Assembly (NCBI RefSeq): GCF_900103665.1
Contig: NZ_FNGY01000001.1
Coordinates: 186,001 to 250,000, forward strand
Length of the DNA: 64,000 nt
Origin: Pedobacter steynii
GTDB taxonomy: Bacteria > Bacteroidota > Bacteroidia > Sphingobacteriales > Sphingobacteriaceae
Direction: 5' to 3'
Below are positions 43,040-51,645 of the stretch, one piece after another. The position numbers and the translations under genes are program-made. Position 1 is the first letter of the stretch; every line of letters begins with the position of its first letter. The notes beneath the pieces were generated by a model. The model saw only the letters and a list, made by a program, of their open reading frames with translations, did no database searches and was not told the DNA's origin.

Positions 43040-43954
43040 TTATCTTTTTTCGATCAGTTTTACTTCTACTGTCCATTCATTGCCACTTTCTATCCGATGC
43101 TCAGCAGCAAAATTGCCGCGATTGATCGCAAACGACAATTCTAACAAGCTGTTCAGATAAGCTAAAGGCTTTCCCTGATCTACTGCACCAAATGTAGCAC
43201 TATAAGGCATCGTTCCTTCATAAACTTTTTTATCCAGGTGATAAACAGCAATATGAATCAAATCTCCGTATTTGATGCCTAGTTGTCCGAGTAGTTCGGC
43301 TCCGATATTTGTCCAGATGTTTCCATACTGAACATCTAAAACCGGAATATTTCCTTTGATTTTACCGCTTTCCAACAAGGCTTTTTGATAAGAAATAAGA
43401 ACCACCTGATTTGGCAATTGCTTTCCGACCTGTTCAAAACTGATTACTCCGGCTGCCAGTCGTGCTGCGGTAAAAGCATACACATCTCTTCCATGAAAGG
43501 TATAGGATTTTCCGGAATCTTTACGCCTGTTCACCGCCTCATCAATCTCTCTGACTGCTTCAATTCCCAAAGATTCGGCGACCAGCGTAAGTGTTCCGTT
43601 ATCAGGGCTGACAATATAATGTCCGCTTTTTGTTTTCAGGACGACAGATTTTCGTTCTGTTCCAACCCCGGGATCAACCACAGAAACGAAAACCGTACCT
43701 TTCGGGTAATAAGTGACGGTTTGTAATAAACGGTAACTCGCCTCCCATATATTGTATGCAGGGATCTCATGACTGAGGTCGTATAATTTTAAATCTGTAG
43801 AAACGCCCATTGCCACGCCCTTCATTGCAGAAACCGCACCGTCCTTTAATCCAAAATCAGATTGAAAGACGACAATCTTATTTTGTGCAGAGGCAGTACG
43901 ACAGACACTGAGGATAAATAATAGTAAAACCAGAGGTAGTAATTTGAGCTTCAT
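43040..43954 (-). CDS. exported SAM hydroxide adenosyltransferase (DUF62; SAM hydrolase)
   Basis: A 304-residue member of the chlorinase/fluorinase/SAM hydrolase superfamily. The start at 43954 gives a signal peptide (LPLVLLLFILSVCRTASAQ); a longer start at 44077 lacks one. The hydrolase triad is intact: Asp94 and Arg101 (VVDPGVGTER) and His154 (TFHGRD), and there is no fluorinase loop. Family members split S-adenosylmethionine to adenosine and methionine. Export is odd because SAM is cytosolic. Neighbours are an exported Rid-like protein and an exported esterase. Confidence 0.88.
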   Translation of the reverse strand: MKLKLLPLVLLLFILSVCRTASAQNKIVVFQSDFGLKDGAVSAMKGVAMGVSTDLKLYDLSHEIPAYNIWEASYRLLQTVTYYPKGTVFVSVVDPGVGTERKSVVLKTKSGHYIVSPDNGTLTLVAESLGIEAVREIDEAVNRRKDSGKSYTFHGRDVYAFTAARLAAGVISFEQVGKQLPNQVVLISYQKALLESGKIKGNIPVLDVQYGNIWTNIGAELLGQLGIKYGDLIHIAVYHLDKKVYEGTMPYSATFGAVDQGKPLAYLNSLLELSFAINRGNFAAEHRIESGNEWTVEVKLIEKR

Positions 43955-44094
43955 TCCATTTTGTTTAACCTGGAATAAATTTACTCGATTTAGGGGAATA
44001 AAACCTGTAATAATCTCAATATGTCCTGAAATAATCACGATGAGATACATTTCAGGACATAAATGCTTCCGGAACAAACCGGAACAAGGAATTG

Positions 44095-44559
44095 TTAATC
44101 GTTGATCAGGACAGCAGTTGCGTCAATCTCAATCTGCATTCTATCCAATGCGAGTCTGGATACAGGAATGAGTGTGTTTACAGGATATTTCCCGTCAGGC
44201 CACGCTTTTTTACATTCTTCAATGAGCACTTTGTGCTTTTCTGAATCGTAATTTACGACAAGCGTAGTTAGCTTGACAATATGTTTAGGTGTTAATCCCT
44301 TACTTTTAAGTGCGATTTCGATGTTTTTGAGGGTGTACTTAACCTGAGTCCTGAAATCTGAAGAAAGATTTCCTTCTTCATCTGTTCCTGCTTGTCCGGC
44401 AACAAAGACCAGTGTGCTGTTGCCCGGAACAGTGGCTACATGTGAGTACCCATGCGGGCGAGGGTCGTAAAGTCCTTTCGGGTTGCTGATTTCCTGTGAT
44501 TTAACTTGAATTGCCATAATGCTTAAGGTGATAATTAGTGCGGATTTGAGTTGTTTCAT
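44095..44559 (-). CDS. exported Rid (YjgF/YER057c/UK114) family protein lacking the catalytic Arg
   Basis: A 154-residue protein: signal peptide (LIITLSIMAIQVKSQ) followed by a Rid fold (GYSHVATVPGNSTLVFVAGQAGTDEEGNL, then QVKYTLKNIEIALKSKGLTPKHIVKLT). In RidA the imine-hydrolysing Arg lies in PARS before the VARLPKD strand; here the same place reads PVNTLIPVSRLALD, so that Arg is absent. It is therefore closer to Rid subgroups without deaminase activity. Its start overlaps the esterase stop (4 bp), indicating coupling. Confidence 0.85.
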   Translation of the reverse strand: MKQLKSALIITLSIMAIQVKSQEISNPKGLYDPRPHGYSHVATVPGNSTLVFVAGQAGTDEEGNLSSDFRTQVKYTLKNIEIALKSKGLTPKHIVKLTTLVVNYDSEKHKVLIEECKKAWPDGKYPVNTLIPVSRLALDRMQIEIDATAVLIND

Positions 44560-45380
44560 GATTGACTGAAATAATTATGAATAAAAAGGAGCTGAAAGGT
44601 AGAGGCTTTTGACCAATACGTATTGTCGTGCACACCCGGGCGCTCGATATAATCGTGGTCAATTTTCAGATCAATCAGTTTTTGATGCAAGGCTCTGTTG
44701 ACTTCCAAAAGAGGATCTTGCAGTCCGCAATCTATGATCAGTTTTAATTCCTGATTTTTCAGGGTATTCACATTATAAGTTACGGTGTGTGCTTCCCAGC
44801 TTTTTTCATGACCGGAATAGTCGCCCAGATTCTTTTCTATGCCATACCCCTTTGTCGCCGCTCTGAAATCCACTGCGCCACAAATACTGCCTGCAGCACC
44901 ATATAATTCTTTATGACGTATGGCGAGATATAAAGCACCATGCCCACCCATGCTCCAGCCATAAATTGCCCTTTTAGTTCTATCAGCAATGGTAGGGTAG
45001 GTCTTATCTGTAAATTGAACAAGCTCTTTGGTAATAAAGCTTTCGTATCTGATTTTTTCATTTAGCTGACTGTCGAAATACCAGCTGTCGTATCCGCCAT
45101 CAGCAAGGACAATGATCATTTGGAGAGCATCTGCCTGAGCTTTCAGATCAGGGATATCCAGCCTTAAAGTTCTTCTTGCATCCCCGGTATAACCATGGAG
45201 GAGGTACACTGTAGGATAGTGCTTCTTTTCTTTTGGCTGTTTATACCCCTCCGGACTGATAAAAAGACAAGTGATGTCTTTCTTCATCGCCTCACTATAC
45301 ACCTTCAGCGTATCAACCCTGGCGGCAAAAACTGCGTTTGCAAAGAAAATTGCAGTTAAAATAAACAGTAATCGTTTCAT
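44556..45380 (-). CDS. exported alpha/beta hydrolase, esterase D / feruloyl esterase-like
   Basis: A 274-residue hydrolase with a signal peptide (FILTAIFFANAVFAA). Catalytic features: YPTVYLLHGYTGD (oxyanion HG), nucleophile IYGWSMGGHGALYLA (Ser in GWSMGG), acid near LIIDCGLQDPLLEVNR and histidine in ERPGVHDNTYW. Resembles tributyrin esterase and S-formylglutathione hydrolase-like proteins. Probably periplasmic; first of the group with the Rid-like and SAM hydrolase genes. Confidence 0.88.
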   Translation of the reverse strand: MKRLLFILTAIFFANAVFAARVDTLKVYSEAMKKDITCLFISPEGYKQPKEKKHYPTVYLLHGYTGDARRTLRLDIPDLKAQADALQMIIVLADGGYDSWYFDSQLNEKIRYESFITKELVQFTDKTYPTIADRTKRAIYGWSMGGHGALYLAIRHKELYGAAGSICGAVDFRAATKGYGIEKNLGDYSGHEKSWEAHTVTYNVNTLKNQELKLIIDCGLQDPLLEVNRALHQKLIDLKIDHDYIERPGVHDNTYWSKASTFQLLFIHNYFSQS

Positions 45381-45457
45381 ATTCTTTTTGTTTTATGAAA
45401 CAAAGTACCGCTTCCTTTAACTGCAAAACATGTACATATGTTGAGGAAAGGAAAAAG

Positions 45458-47065
45458 TTAATTGATTTTGGCTTCATCAAGATCCAGTTGGCTTTCCTGT
45501 TTCCTGATTTCTTCGTCGCTGTAACGGTTTTCTTTACGTAAAAGGTGCAGCTCTTTGCGTTGTACCGCGTATAAGTCCATTAATATAGAATTGTAGAACT
45601 CCAGTTCTTCCTTTCTTATGGTATCGCATTCCAAAGATTCCAGTCGCTGGTTCTCAATAGACTGATCGCTTTCCATTTGTTCCTTCAGGAAACCCACCAG
45701 TTCATTCTCCCTGACTTCCTTCGCAAACTTCTCTTCCAGTCTTTTAAGCGAGACCTGTATCAGCCGCAGGCGAATTCCGGCTTCCTGTTCTCCTTCCGGC
45801 GGGAAATCATCAATTTCTTTAATCTTGGTCCACCTGATGACTAAAGGTAAGGTCAGCCCCTGAAATACCAGTGTTACCAGGATCACCACAAAGGTGATAA
45901 ACAGGATGAGGCTTCGATGGGGGAAAGCTTCGCCATTGTTCATTAACAAGGGAATGGAAAGTGCAGAAGCCAGTGATACCACGCCCCTCATACCCGCCCA
46001 ACCCACAATAACCGGCCCTTTCCAGAGCGGATTTACCGGGTCAGCTCTTTTTCTGTTGCCCAGCCATGCCGGAACATAGGCAATGAGTATCACGTATAAT
46101 AAGCGGATCACAATAATGATCACGCTGATGATCAATCCATAATTGATGGCTTGTCCGATGGAATAATCACCCAGGCTTTCCATAATCACAGGTAGTTCTA
46201 AGCCAATCAGAATAAAGACGAGACCATTTAAAACAAATGCGAGCGTCGCCCAGACGCCAACAGCCTGTATCCTGGAATTGCTATGGGCAAAAATTTCATG
46301 AGACCTGTAGGACAGAAACAATCCGCCGCTGACTACCGCCATGACTCCTGAAAAATGGAAATGTTCTGCTCCGATATACATAAAATATGGAGTCATGAGG
46401 GTTAATGCGGCATCAATACTGGGGGTAGTAGGTAGAAAACGATGCACCACATAAACGATATGGGCAATTGCAAGTCCGATAACGATGCCCATTCCAGCGG
46501 CAAGAAAAAACTGTCCGACGGCCTGCTGCATAGAGAATTGCCCGGAAAGTATCGCTGCGAGCGCAAAGCGGAAGACAATTAAACTGGAGGCATCATTGAT
46601 GAGGCTTTCTCCTTCAAGAACAGCAGTCAGCCGTTTTGGAATTTTAATGTTTTTTAATACAGAATTTGCAGCTACCGCATCGGGTGGAGAGATAATTCCT
46701 CCTAGTAAAAAGCCCATTGCCAGGGTAAAACCGGGAATCATCGAGCTGGAGATATAAGCTACGATGATTGAAGTAAAGAATACCAGACCAAAAGCCAGCA
46801 TTCCAATAGGCCTTTTCCATTTCCAAAAGTCATTCCAGGAGGTATACCAGGCGGATTCATAGAGTAGAGGGGGAAGGAAAATCAGGAAAATCATTTCCGG
46901 TTCAATCTCGACCTTTGGGATCCCCGGAATAAAGCTGATGCCCAATCCGGCGATTACCAGAAATATAGGATAAGATATTTTAAGTTTCTGTGCCAGCATG
47001 GTGAGCATAAACACTGCAAAAAGAAGGACGAGCACAAGAAAAAGGGTTTCAGTAAACATAGGCAT
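45458..47065 (-). CDS. Na+/H+ antiporter (CPA1, NhaP/YjcE type)
   Basis: A 535-residue monovalent cation/proton antiporter. The start at 47065 (MPMFTETLF) is preferred to 47101; 47059 is also possible. About twelve helices are followed by a ~130-residue charged cytoplasmic tail. Family motifs: FLPPLLYESAWYTSW, GGIISPPDAVAANSVLKN (ion-binding Asp region) and LEGESLINDASSLIVFRFAL. It contributes to pH and sodium homeostasis. Confidence 0.92.
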   Translation of the reverse strand: MPMFTETLFLVLVLLFAVFMLTMLAQKLKISYPIFLVIAGLGISFIPGIPKVEIEPEMIFLIFLPPLLYESAWYTSWNDFWKWKRPIGMLAFGLVFFTSIIVAYISSSMIPGFTLAMGFLLGGIISPPDAVAANSVLKNIKIPKRLTAVLEGESLINDASSLIVFRFALAAILSGQFSMQQAVGQFFLAAGMGIVIGLAIAHIVYVVHRFLPTTPSIDAALTLMTPYFMYIGAEHFHFSGVMAVVSGGLFLSYRSHEIFAHSNSRIQAVGVWATLAFVLNGLVFILIGLELPVIMESLGDYSIGQAINYGLIISVIIIVIRLLYVILIAYVPAWLGNRKRADPVNPLWKGPVIVGWAGMRGVVSLASALSIPLLMNNGEAFPHRSLILFITFVVILVTLVFQGLTLPLVIRWTKIKEIDDFPPEGEQEAGIRLRLIQVSLKRLEEKFAKEVRENELVGFLKEQMESDQSIENQRLESLECDTIRKEELEFYNSILMDLYAVQRKELHLLRKENRYSDEEIRKQESQLDLDEAKIN

Positions 47066-47106
47066 CAGGTAAATCAGCCTTGAATATAAGAAAAAATGCA
47101 AAAGGC

Positions 47107-47820
47107 TTAGGTCAGTGCATCATGAAAAATGATGCCCAGGGTATGTCTTTCTCCGCTGTGTAAGGGACTTACTCCGTGTTTCATGTTCACTCTGTAATAA
47201 CCTTTGCTTCCTTTTACAGGTCGGAAATTGGTGCTGAAAATCAATATATCGCCTCTTTTTGGACGTAATACATTCGCCTTGGACTGTGCTCTTGGAATTT
47301 GTTCGGTCAGCACAAACTCGCCACCGGTATAATCTTCCTCCGGTTCATTTAAAAAGAGGACCAGCTGCATCGGGAAATAAATTTCACCATATAAATCCTG
47401 ATGAAGGGTATTGAAACCTCCATGGCCATATTTAAGAATCAGAACAGTAGGTTTCGTTTGCCCATTTTCATGACAGGTGTTTTTAAATTCCTGATGGCTT
47501 GAGGGGAAGGCCTTGTCAATATGAAGTACCTGCATCCACTGATTGGCAATTGGAGCGAGAAGTGTATAGATGTTCTCTCTGATTTCTGTGATCAGTTCGG
47601 GTAGCGGGTACTGGAAGTATTTATATTCGCCAAGGCCAAAACGATAACGTTCCATTGTGATGGTCTTTCTATAAGTATGGTCTGCCTGGTATGCCTGAAT
47701 GAGTTGGTCACATTCTTCGGTGGTCAGCATGTTTTTCAAGGTGGTATATCCCTGGTCATGCAGCTCATTTGTAGCTTTATCCCGGTTGATGTCTTTCAGT
47801 CTCTCTATAATTTTGTTCAT
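47107..47820 (-). CDS. 2OG-Fe(II) dioxygenase family protein
   Basis: A 237-residue protein with a jelly-roll oxygenase core at residues ~120-237. Fe ligands are His and Asp in FNTLHQDLYGEIYFPMQ and His in NMKHGVSPLHSGERHTLGIIFHD; the Arg after the last His binds 2-oxoglutarate. The N-terminal ~90 residues resemble those of prolyl-hydroxylase-like or DNA-repair-type family members. Substrate not determinable. Confidence 0.88.
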   Translation of the reverse strand: MNKIIERLKDINRDKATNELHDQGYTTLKNMLTTEECDQLIQAYQADHTYRKTITMERYRFGLGEYKYFQYPLPELITEIRENIYTLLAPIANQWMQVLHIDKAFPSSHQEFKNTCHENGQTKPTVLILKYGHGGFNTLHQDLYGEIYFPMQLVLFLNEPEEDYTGGEFVLTEQIPRAQSKANVLRPKRGDILIFSTNFRPVKGSKGYYRVNMKHGVSPLHSGERHTLGIIFHDALT

Positions 47821-47898
47821 CGCCTTTAGTATGATATATAAGGTATGACAAAAATAGATCGAGGGGCCTTTCCGAAGAACCCGTTTCTTGCGGAAAGG

Positions 47899-48108
47899 TT
47901 AAACTAAATACATTTCGGGTAAATCCATCCATCCGCTCACCTTCAGACAAGGACTTAAATTTTCCTCTTCCTGCAATTCCCATTCCTGGAGATGGGTATT
48001 GAATCTGGCGATCTGATATCCGTATTCCAGCTCTGGATTCACTACCGTAATCAACTTGTACTCTTGGTCTTCGGGCAATCTCTCATTCGTTGAAATCCAT
48101 TCTTTCAT
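47899..48108 (-). CDS. DUF551-like small protein
   Basis: A 69-residue protein beginning MKEWISTNERLPEDQEYKLITV and containing ARFNTHLQEWEL and VSGWMDLPE. The W-I-x-x-x-E-R-L-P-E start and the late GWMxLPE motif match the DUF551 family, usually phage or accessory proteins of unknown function. Confidence 0.75.
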   Translation of the reverse strand: MKEWISTNERLPEDQEYKLITVVNPELEYGYQIARFNTHLQEWELQEEENLSPCLKVSGWMDLPEMYLV

Positions 48109-48274
48109 TGTTGTTTGATTTATGTAAACCTTTAGTTGTCAGCCGTCTATATAACAATGTTGTGTTTGTTTTGTTTGAGAAAATGAATTAAAACTTTAAC
48201 AAAATAAGGGAGGTGTTCATTTGGGGTTAAAACGCTGTTTTTTCTACATTCCAATCCGCATGTTTAGCAGATCA

Positions 48275-48436
48275 CTACTTCTGTTTTTTTGTTCGTTTTC
48301 TTAGTGCTTCTTCGGCCATTTTAACTTCATCTTTCTCTGCTATAGGTTCTTCTGTTTTCGGCGATTTCAATTTGACAGAACCGACCGCCGCCAGTGCATG
48401 ATCCAGATCGCTGGCCTTGTTTCTATTTTTCTTCAT
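48275..48436 (-). CDS. 53-residue lysine-rich hypothetical protein
   Basis: ATG at 48436 opens a 53-codon frame to TAG at 48275-48277: MKKNRNKASDLDHALAAVG, then EPIAEKDEVKMAEEALRKRT and a KKQK end. Highly charged, with a helical C-terminal half. It lies next to another small basic protein gene and upstream of stress genes. Length is below usual cut-offs, but codon use and charge pattern look genuine. Confidence 0.55.
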   Translation of the reverse strand: MKKNRNKASDLDHALAAVGSVKLKSPKTEEPIAEKDEVKMAEEALRKRTKKQK

Positions 48437-48470
48437 AGCTGGTTATTGTTTTTGTAAAGTAGAGTTATAT

Positions 48471-48498
48471 TGATGAAGCGATCATGATCGCTTCATCA
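48471..48498. repeat. perfect 28-bp palindrome between two small genes
   Basis: Arm TGATGAAGCGATCA (48471-48484) is followed directly by its exact reverse complement (48485-48498), with no spacer. It lies 13 bp after the stop of the DUF6496 gene and 34 bp before the 53-residue gene on the same strand. It may be a terminator or processing hairpin; no T tract follows on the minus strand. Confidence 0.7.
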
Positions 48499-48511
48499 TG
48501 AACAGTAAGTG

Positions 48512-48688
48512 TCAGGATTTTTTTTTCGGAACTTTTGCGCCTTCTTTTTTGGCTTCGGAAAGTCCAATGGCTACCGCCTGTTCTTTAGAGGTTACCTTTT
48601 TGCCGCTGCCGGATTTAAGTTTGCCTTCTTTCATTTCGTGCATGGCTTTTTCAACTTTTTCTCCGGCTTTTTTTGAATATTTTGCCAT
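48512..48688 (-). CDS. DUF6496-like small basic protein
   Basis: A 58-residue protein (ATG 48688, TGA 48512-48514): MAKYSKKAGEKVEKAMHEMK, then LKSGSGKKVTSKEQAVAIGL and EAKKEGAKVPKKKS. It matches the widespread DUF6496 pattern (helix, SGKxVTSRxQAIAIGLSEARxxG, basic tail). Probably a nucleic-acid- or stress-associated protein; function unknown. Confidence 0.8.
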   Translation of the reverse strand: MAKYSKKAGEKVEKAMHEMKEGKLKSGSGKKVTSKEQAVAIGLSEAKKEGAKVPKKKS

Positions 48689-48871
48689 AGTTCTTGAATC
48701 TAATTCATACCACTAAAAAACAAATGAGAGAAAAAATGGTTTTTTAAAGCTCTTTTTTCTTGATTTAATTTTATGTAACTTGTTTTAAATCAGTGTTTTT
48801 TGTTGGTTTTTATGATTTATTTTACGAAATTTATGCTGAATTTTTCTTGAATTGAATAGATATTCCTGACT

Positions 48872-49390
48872 ATGATAGATGAACCTAAAACAATGGGACT
48901 GCAGGATTTCTTCATTGATGGCTTAGAAGAGATATATGATGCAGAACGAAAATTTACAAAGTGCGCTGCTGCGCTTGGTATAGCGGCAGTGAATGAAGAA
49001 CTTAAAACTATTCTTACTTCACATTCCGCAATTACAGAAAAACATCTGGGCCACCTGGATGCCATTTTAAACCGATTATCCCATCCGGCAGGAACCGGAA
49101 CCTGTGCTTTTATTGGTTGTTTAAGTGATAAAGCATCAGAAATGATGAGGCGTACGGAAACAGGTACTGCCTTGAGGGATGTTGCCGTTTTAAACCTCGT
49201 TCAGATCATCCAGCACTATAAGATCGCCACCTATGGTAATCTCGTTACTCTGGCAACAGAAACAAAGCATCAAAAGATAACGACGTTGCTGGAGGAATGC
49301 CTGAATGATGAAATAAAGACAAAGACCGATTTATCTGAAATCGGAAGACGCTTTATTTATCCGGCGGCAAAGGCCGAAGATTTAAAATAA
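48872..49390 (+). CDS. DUF892 (YciE/YciF) ferritin-like protein
   Basis: A 172-residue four-helix protein. It opens with MGLQDFFIDGLEEIYDAERKFTKCAAAL; metal-ligand positions fall in the Glu and His pairs of the helices (EEIYDAE, TEKHLGHLD, QHYKIATYG and LLEECLNDE). YciF homologues are stress-induced and hold a di-metal site. It begins a run of stress-type genes. Confidence 0.9.
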   Translation: MIDEPKTMGLQDFFIDGLEEIYDAERKFTKCAAALGIAAVNEELKTILTSHSAITEKHLGHLDAILNRLSHPAGTGTCAFIGCLSDKASEMMRRTETGTALRDVAVLNLVQIIQHYKIATYGNLVTLATETKHQKITTLLEECLNDEIKTKTDLSEIGRRFIYPAAKAEDLK

Positions 49391-49747
49391 GAATTTTTCC
49401 TGAAAATGATGGTAAGATGTGATTGAAATCCTTTGCATATCCTGTTTATTTCAATTGACCGTCATTTGATCATCAATAGGGGGTTGATAGGTCCATGATT
49501 GGTCTACCAGACCTTTTAACGATGTTTTCAAGGCCTAGTGCAGCTTAATTTTAACCAAGCGCATATGAACCGGATAGGAAAAGGAATCAGGTTGGCAGGG
49601 CTCTGCCTTGCTATAGAATGCTCTTCATGGGGGAAAAGAACCAGCTCTACCCGAACCTTAGGGGGGTAGAGCCGGCCAATATGGTAATCAATCCTGATTT
49701 TCAGGCGTCGAATGATCTTTATGCGCAAACTAGAGGCCTGAGGCCTG
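49391..49747. other. 357-bp region without a convincing gene; three short hairpins
   Basis: Short open frames here are not protein-like. Structures present: GGTCT/AGACC arms (49501-49513) followed by a T run, a possible weak terminator for the DUF892 gene; GGCAG/CTGCC arms (49594-49607); and GCTCTACCC (49644-49652) with GGGTAGAGC (49664-49672), a perfect 9-bp stem. Confidence 0.5.
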
Positions 49748-50389
49748 CTATTTTTTTAGAAGTCCTTTACTAAGCATATCCTGAATCAGGGCATTAGTGA
49801 AATCTGTTGCCAAAATCTGCGGGCTATCCGGAGCAGATGTTTTGGTCTGTGCAGAATAAATGAGTTGATCGGCACCTAACTTATAAAAATTGGCTTCCAG
49901 TATAAAGTTGGTGCTGACGGTATAATACCCAGGTTCGTAAATTCTGCCATAAACGTGTCTGTAGTACCCCCAGAATCCAAAATATGGGTATGGCGCAAAA
50001 CCAACAGAAGGAGGGGTGTATCTTTTTTCCTTTCTCCTGTCCAGCAAGGCAATAGTAAAAGTGCCGTCGTATCCTTTATCTCTTATTTTTTTTAGGGCTT
50101 CCTGTTCGCTTAATCCCTGAAATGCTTTGGGGCCATATTCTGCATAAGCAGAACCCGCGTTTATTCCATGTGCATTCAGGGCTTTCATCATTGAATTCTC
50201 GACTTCTTCCTGTAAAGGCCTGTCCTTTGATCCCATTAATCCAATCACCAGAACCTTCTGATATTGTACAGATGGTACGTCTGGCTTGGTCCAGGAAGAA
50301 ACAATACTCGTTCTTGGGCTACAGGAACTGAGCAAAATGACCAATAGAAAAAACATTCCTATTGTGCCGGCAGACATTAATTTTTTCAT
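49748..50389 (-). CDS. DUF4136-like lipoprotein
   Basis: A 213-residue lipoprotein. The start at 50389 (MKKLMSAG) gives a signal with lipobox LLSSC. The mature protein has KVLVIGLMGSKDRPLQEEVENSMMKAL and FQGLSEQEALKKIRDKGYDGTFTIALLDR, an alpha/beta fold, then an aromatic Gly/Tyr/Pro-rich segment and a C-terminal ADQLIYSAQTKTSAP. It resembles envelope-stress DUF4136 proteins. Function unknown. Confidence 0.75.
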   Translation of the reverse strand: MKKLMSAGTIGMFFLLVILLSSCSPRTSIVSSWTKPDVPSVQYQKVLVIGLMGSKDRPLQEEVENSMMKALNAHGINAGSAYAEYGPKAFQGLSEQEALKKIRDKGYDGTFTIALLDRRKEKRYTPPSVGFAPYPYFGFWGYYRHVYGRIYEPGYYTVSTNFILEANFYKLGADQLIYSAQTKTSAPDSPQILATDFTNALIQDMLSKGLLKK

Positions 50390-50509
50390 GATATAATATA
50401 ACTTATTTTCAAAACAATTCAAAATACATTTGGTTTCTTATTGTTCATAAAAAAAGTAAACCGGATGGTTAACTTAATTGTTTAGAACAAAGGAGAATTC
50501 CTATCGGAT

Positions 50510-51619
50510 ATGAACAGATACCAATCGACCATAGAAACCTTAATCTTGCCTGCAGGAATACATCTGAACGGAACAGATGATTTCGATATCCATGTTTACG
50601 ATGACCGCTTTTACCGTCATGTGTTGCGTTATGGCTCCTTAGGACTAGGAGAATCTTATATGAACGGATGGTGGGATTGTAAAGCGCTGGACACTTTTTT
50701 GTATCGGTTATTGACTGTGAATCTGGAGAAACGCATCAAACATTATTTGCAATGGCAAAGCCTCAAAGCGAAAATCTTCAACTTGCAATCTATTACCAGA
50801 GCGGTAGAAGTGGCAAAAAAACATTACAATATCGGTAATGAACTGTTCGAATACATGCTGGATAAATACATGATTTATTCCTGCGCTTATTGGAGCAACG
50901 CAAGTACGCTGGAGCAAGCTCAGGAAGATAAGCTCGACCTGATCTGCAGGAAGTTAAAACTATCTCCAGGAATGGAAATCCTGGATATTGGCTGTGGATG
51001 GGGAGGATTTGCGCAGTTTGCTGCCGAAAGATATCAGGTGAGGGTAACCGGTGTCACAATTTCTTCTGAGCAGGCCATGCTGGCTAAAGAACGTTGTGAA
51101 GGTCTTCCTGTTCGTGTTTTACTGGAGGATTACCGACTGTTGAAAGGAAGTTACGACCGCATTGTGTCCATCGGGATGTTCGAACATGTCGGCTATAAAA
51201 ACTACGATACTTTTATGAAGGTTGTAAAGCAGTGCCTGAGAAAGGAGGGCCTGTTTTTGCTTCATTGTATTGGCAATAATGAGAGTGGCATCCATACCGA
51301 TCCCTGGATTGACCGTTATATTTTTCCAAATGGAATGATGCCTTCCCCGACACAAATCAGTAGAGCTGCAGAACCTTATTTTGCCCTGCAGGACTGGCAT
51401 AATTTCGGAATGGACTACGACCTCACCCTGATGGAGTGGCTAAAAAGATTCAGGGCTTCCTGGGAGCAGATCAGACATCATTATGATGACCAATTTTATA
51501 GAATGTGGGAATATTACCTATCTATCAGTGCGGCTTCCTTCAGGGCACGTAAAAATAACCTCTGGCAAATCATTTACACTCATCCGGATTATCCGGAACG
51601 TTATTCGGGAGTCCGCTAA
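50510..51619 (+). CDS. cfa: cyclopropane-fatty-acyl-phospholipid synthase
   Basis: A 369-residue SAM-dependent methyltransferase that converts unsaturated acyl chains of membrane lipids to cyclopropane. SAM-binding motif ILDIGCGWGGFAQFAAERY (residues ~158-176); catalytic-region motifs KHYNIGNELFEYMLDKYMIYSCAYW and FEHVGYKNYDTFM; C-terminal NFGMDYDLTLMEWLKRF and YYLSISAASFRARKNNLWQI. Near-complete agreement with E. coli Cfa layout. Typically stationary-phase or acid induced, which fits its stress-type neighbours. Confidence 0.95.
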   Translation: MNRYQSTIETLILPAGIHLNGTDDFDIHVYDDRFYRHVLRYGSLGLGESYMNGWWDCKALDTFLYRLLTVNLEKRIKHYLQWQSLKAKIFNLQSITRAVEVAKKHYNIGNELFEYMLDKYMIYSCAYWSNASTLEQAQEDKLDLICRKLKLSPGMEILDIGCGWGGFAQFAAERYQVRVTGVTISSEQAMLAKERCEGLPVRVLLEDYRLLKGSYDRIVSIGMFEHVGYKNYDTFMKVVKQCLRKEGLFLLHCIGNNESGIHTDPWIDRYIFPNGMMPSPTQISRAAEPYFALQDWHNFGMDYDLTLMEWLKRFRASWEQIRHHYDDQFYRMWEYYLSISAASFRARKNNLWQIIYTHPDYPERYSGVR

Positions 51620-51645
51620 ATGTTTAATCAGGAGAGGGTGTAGGT

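Noticed and set aside
49528-49728. 66-codon minus-strand frame in the 49.4-49.7 kb gap
   Set aside because: Arg/Ile/Pro-rich translation without signal, domain or start context; two hairpins lie inside it.
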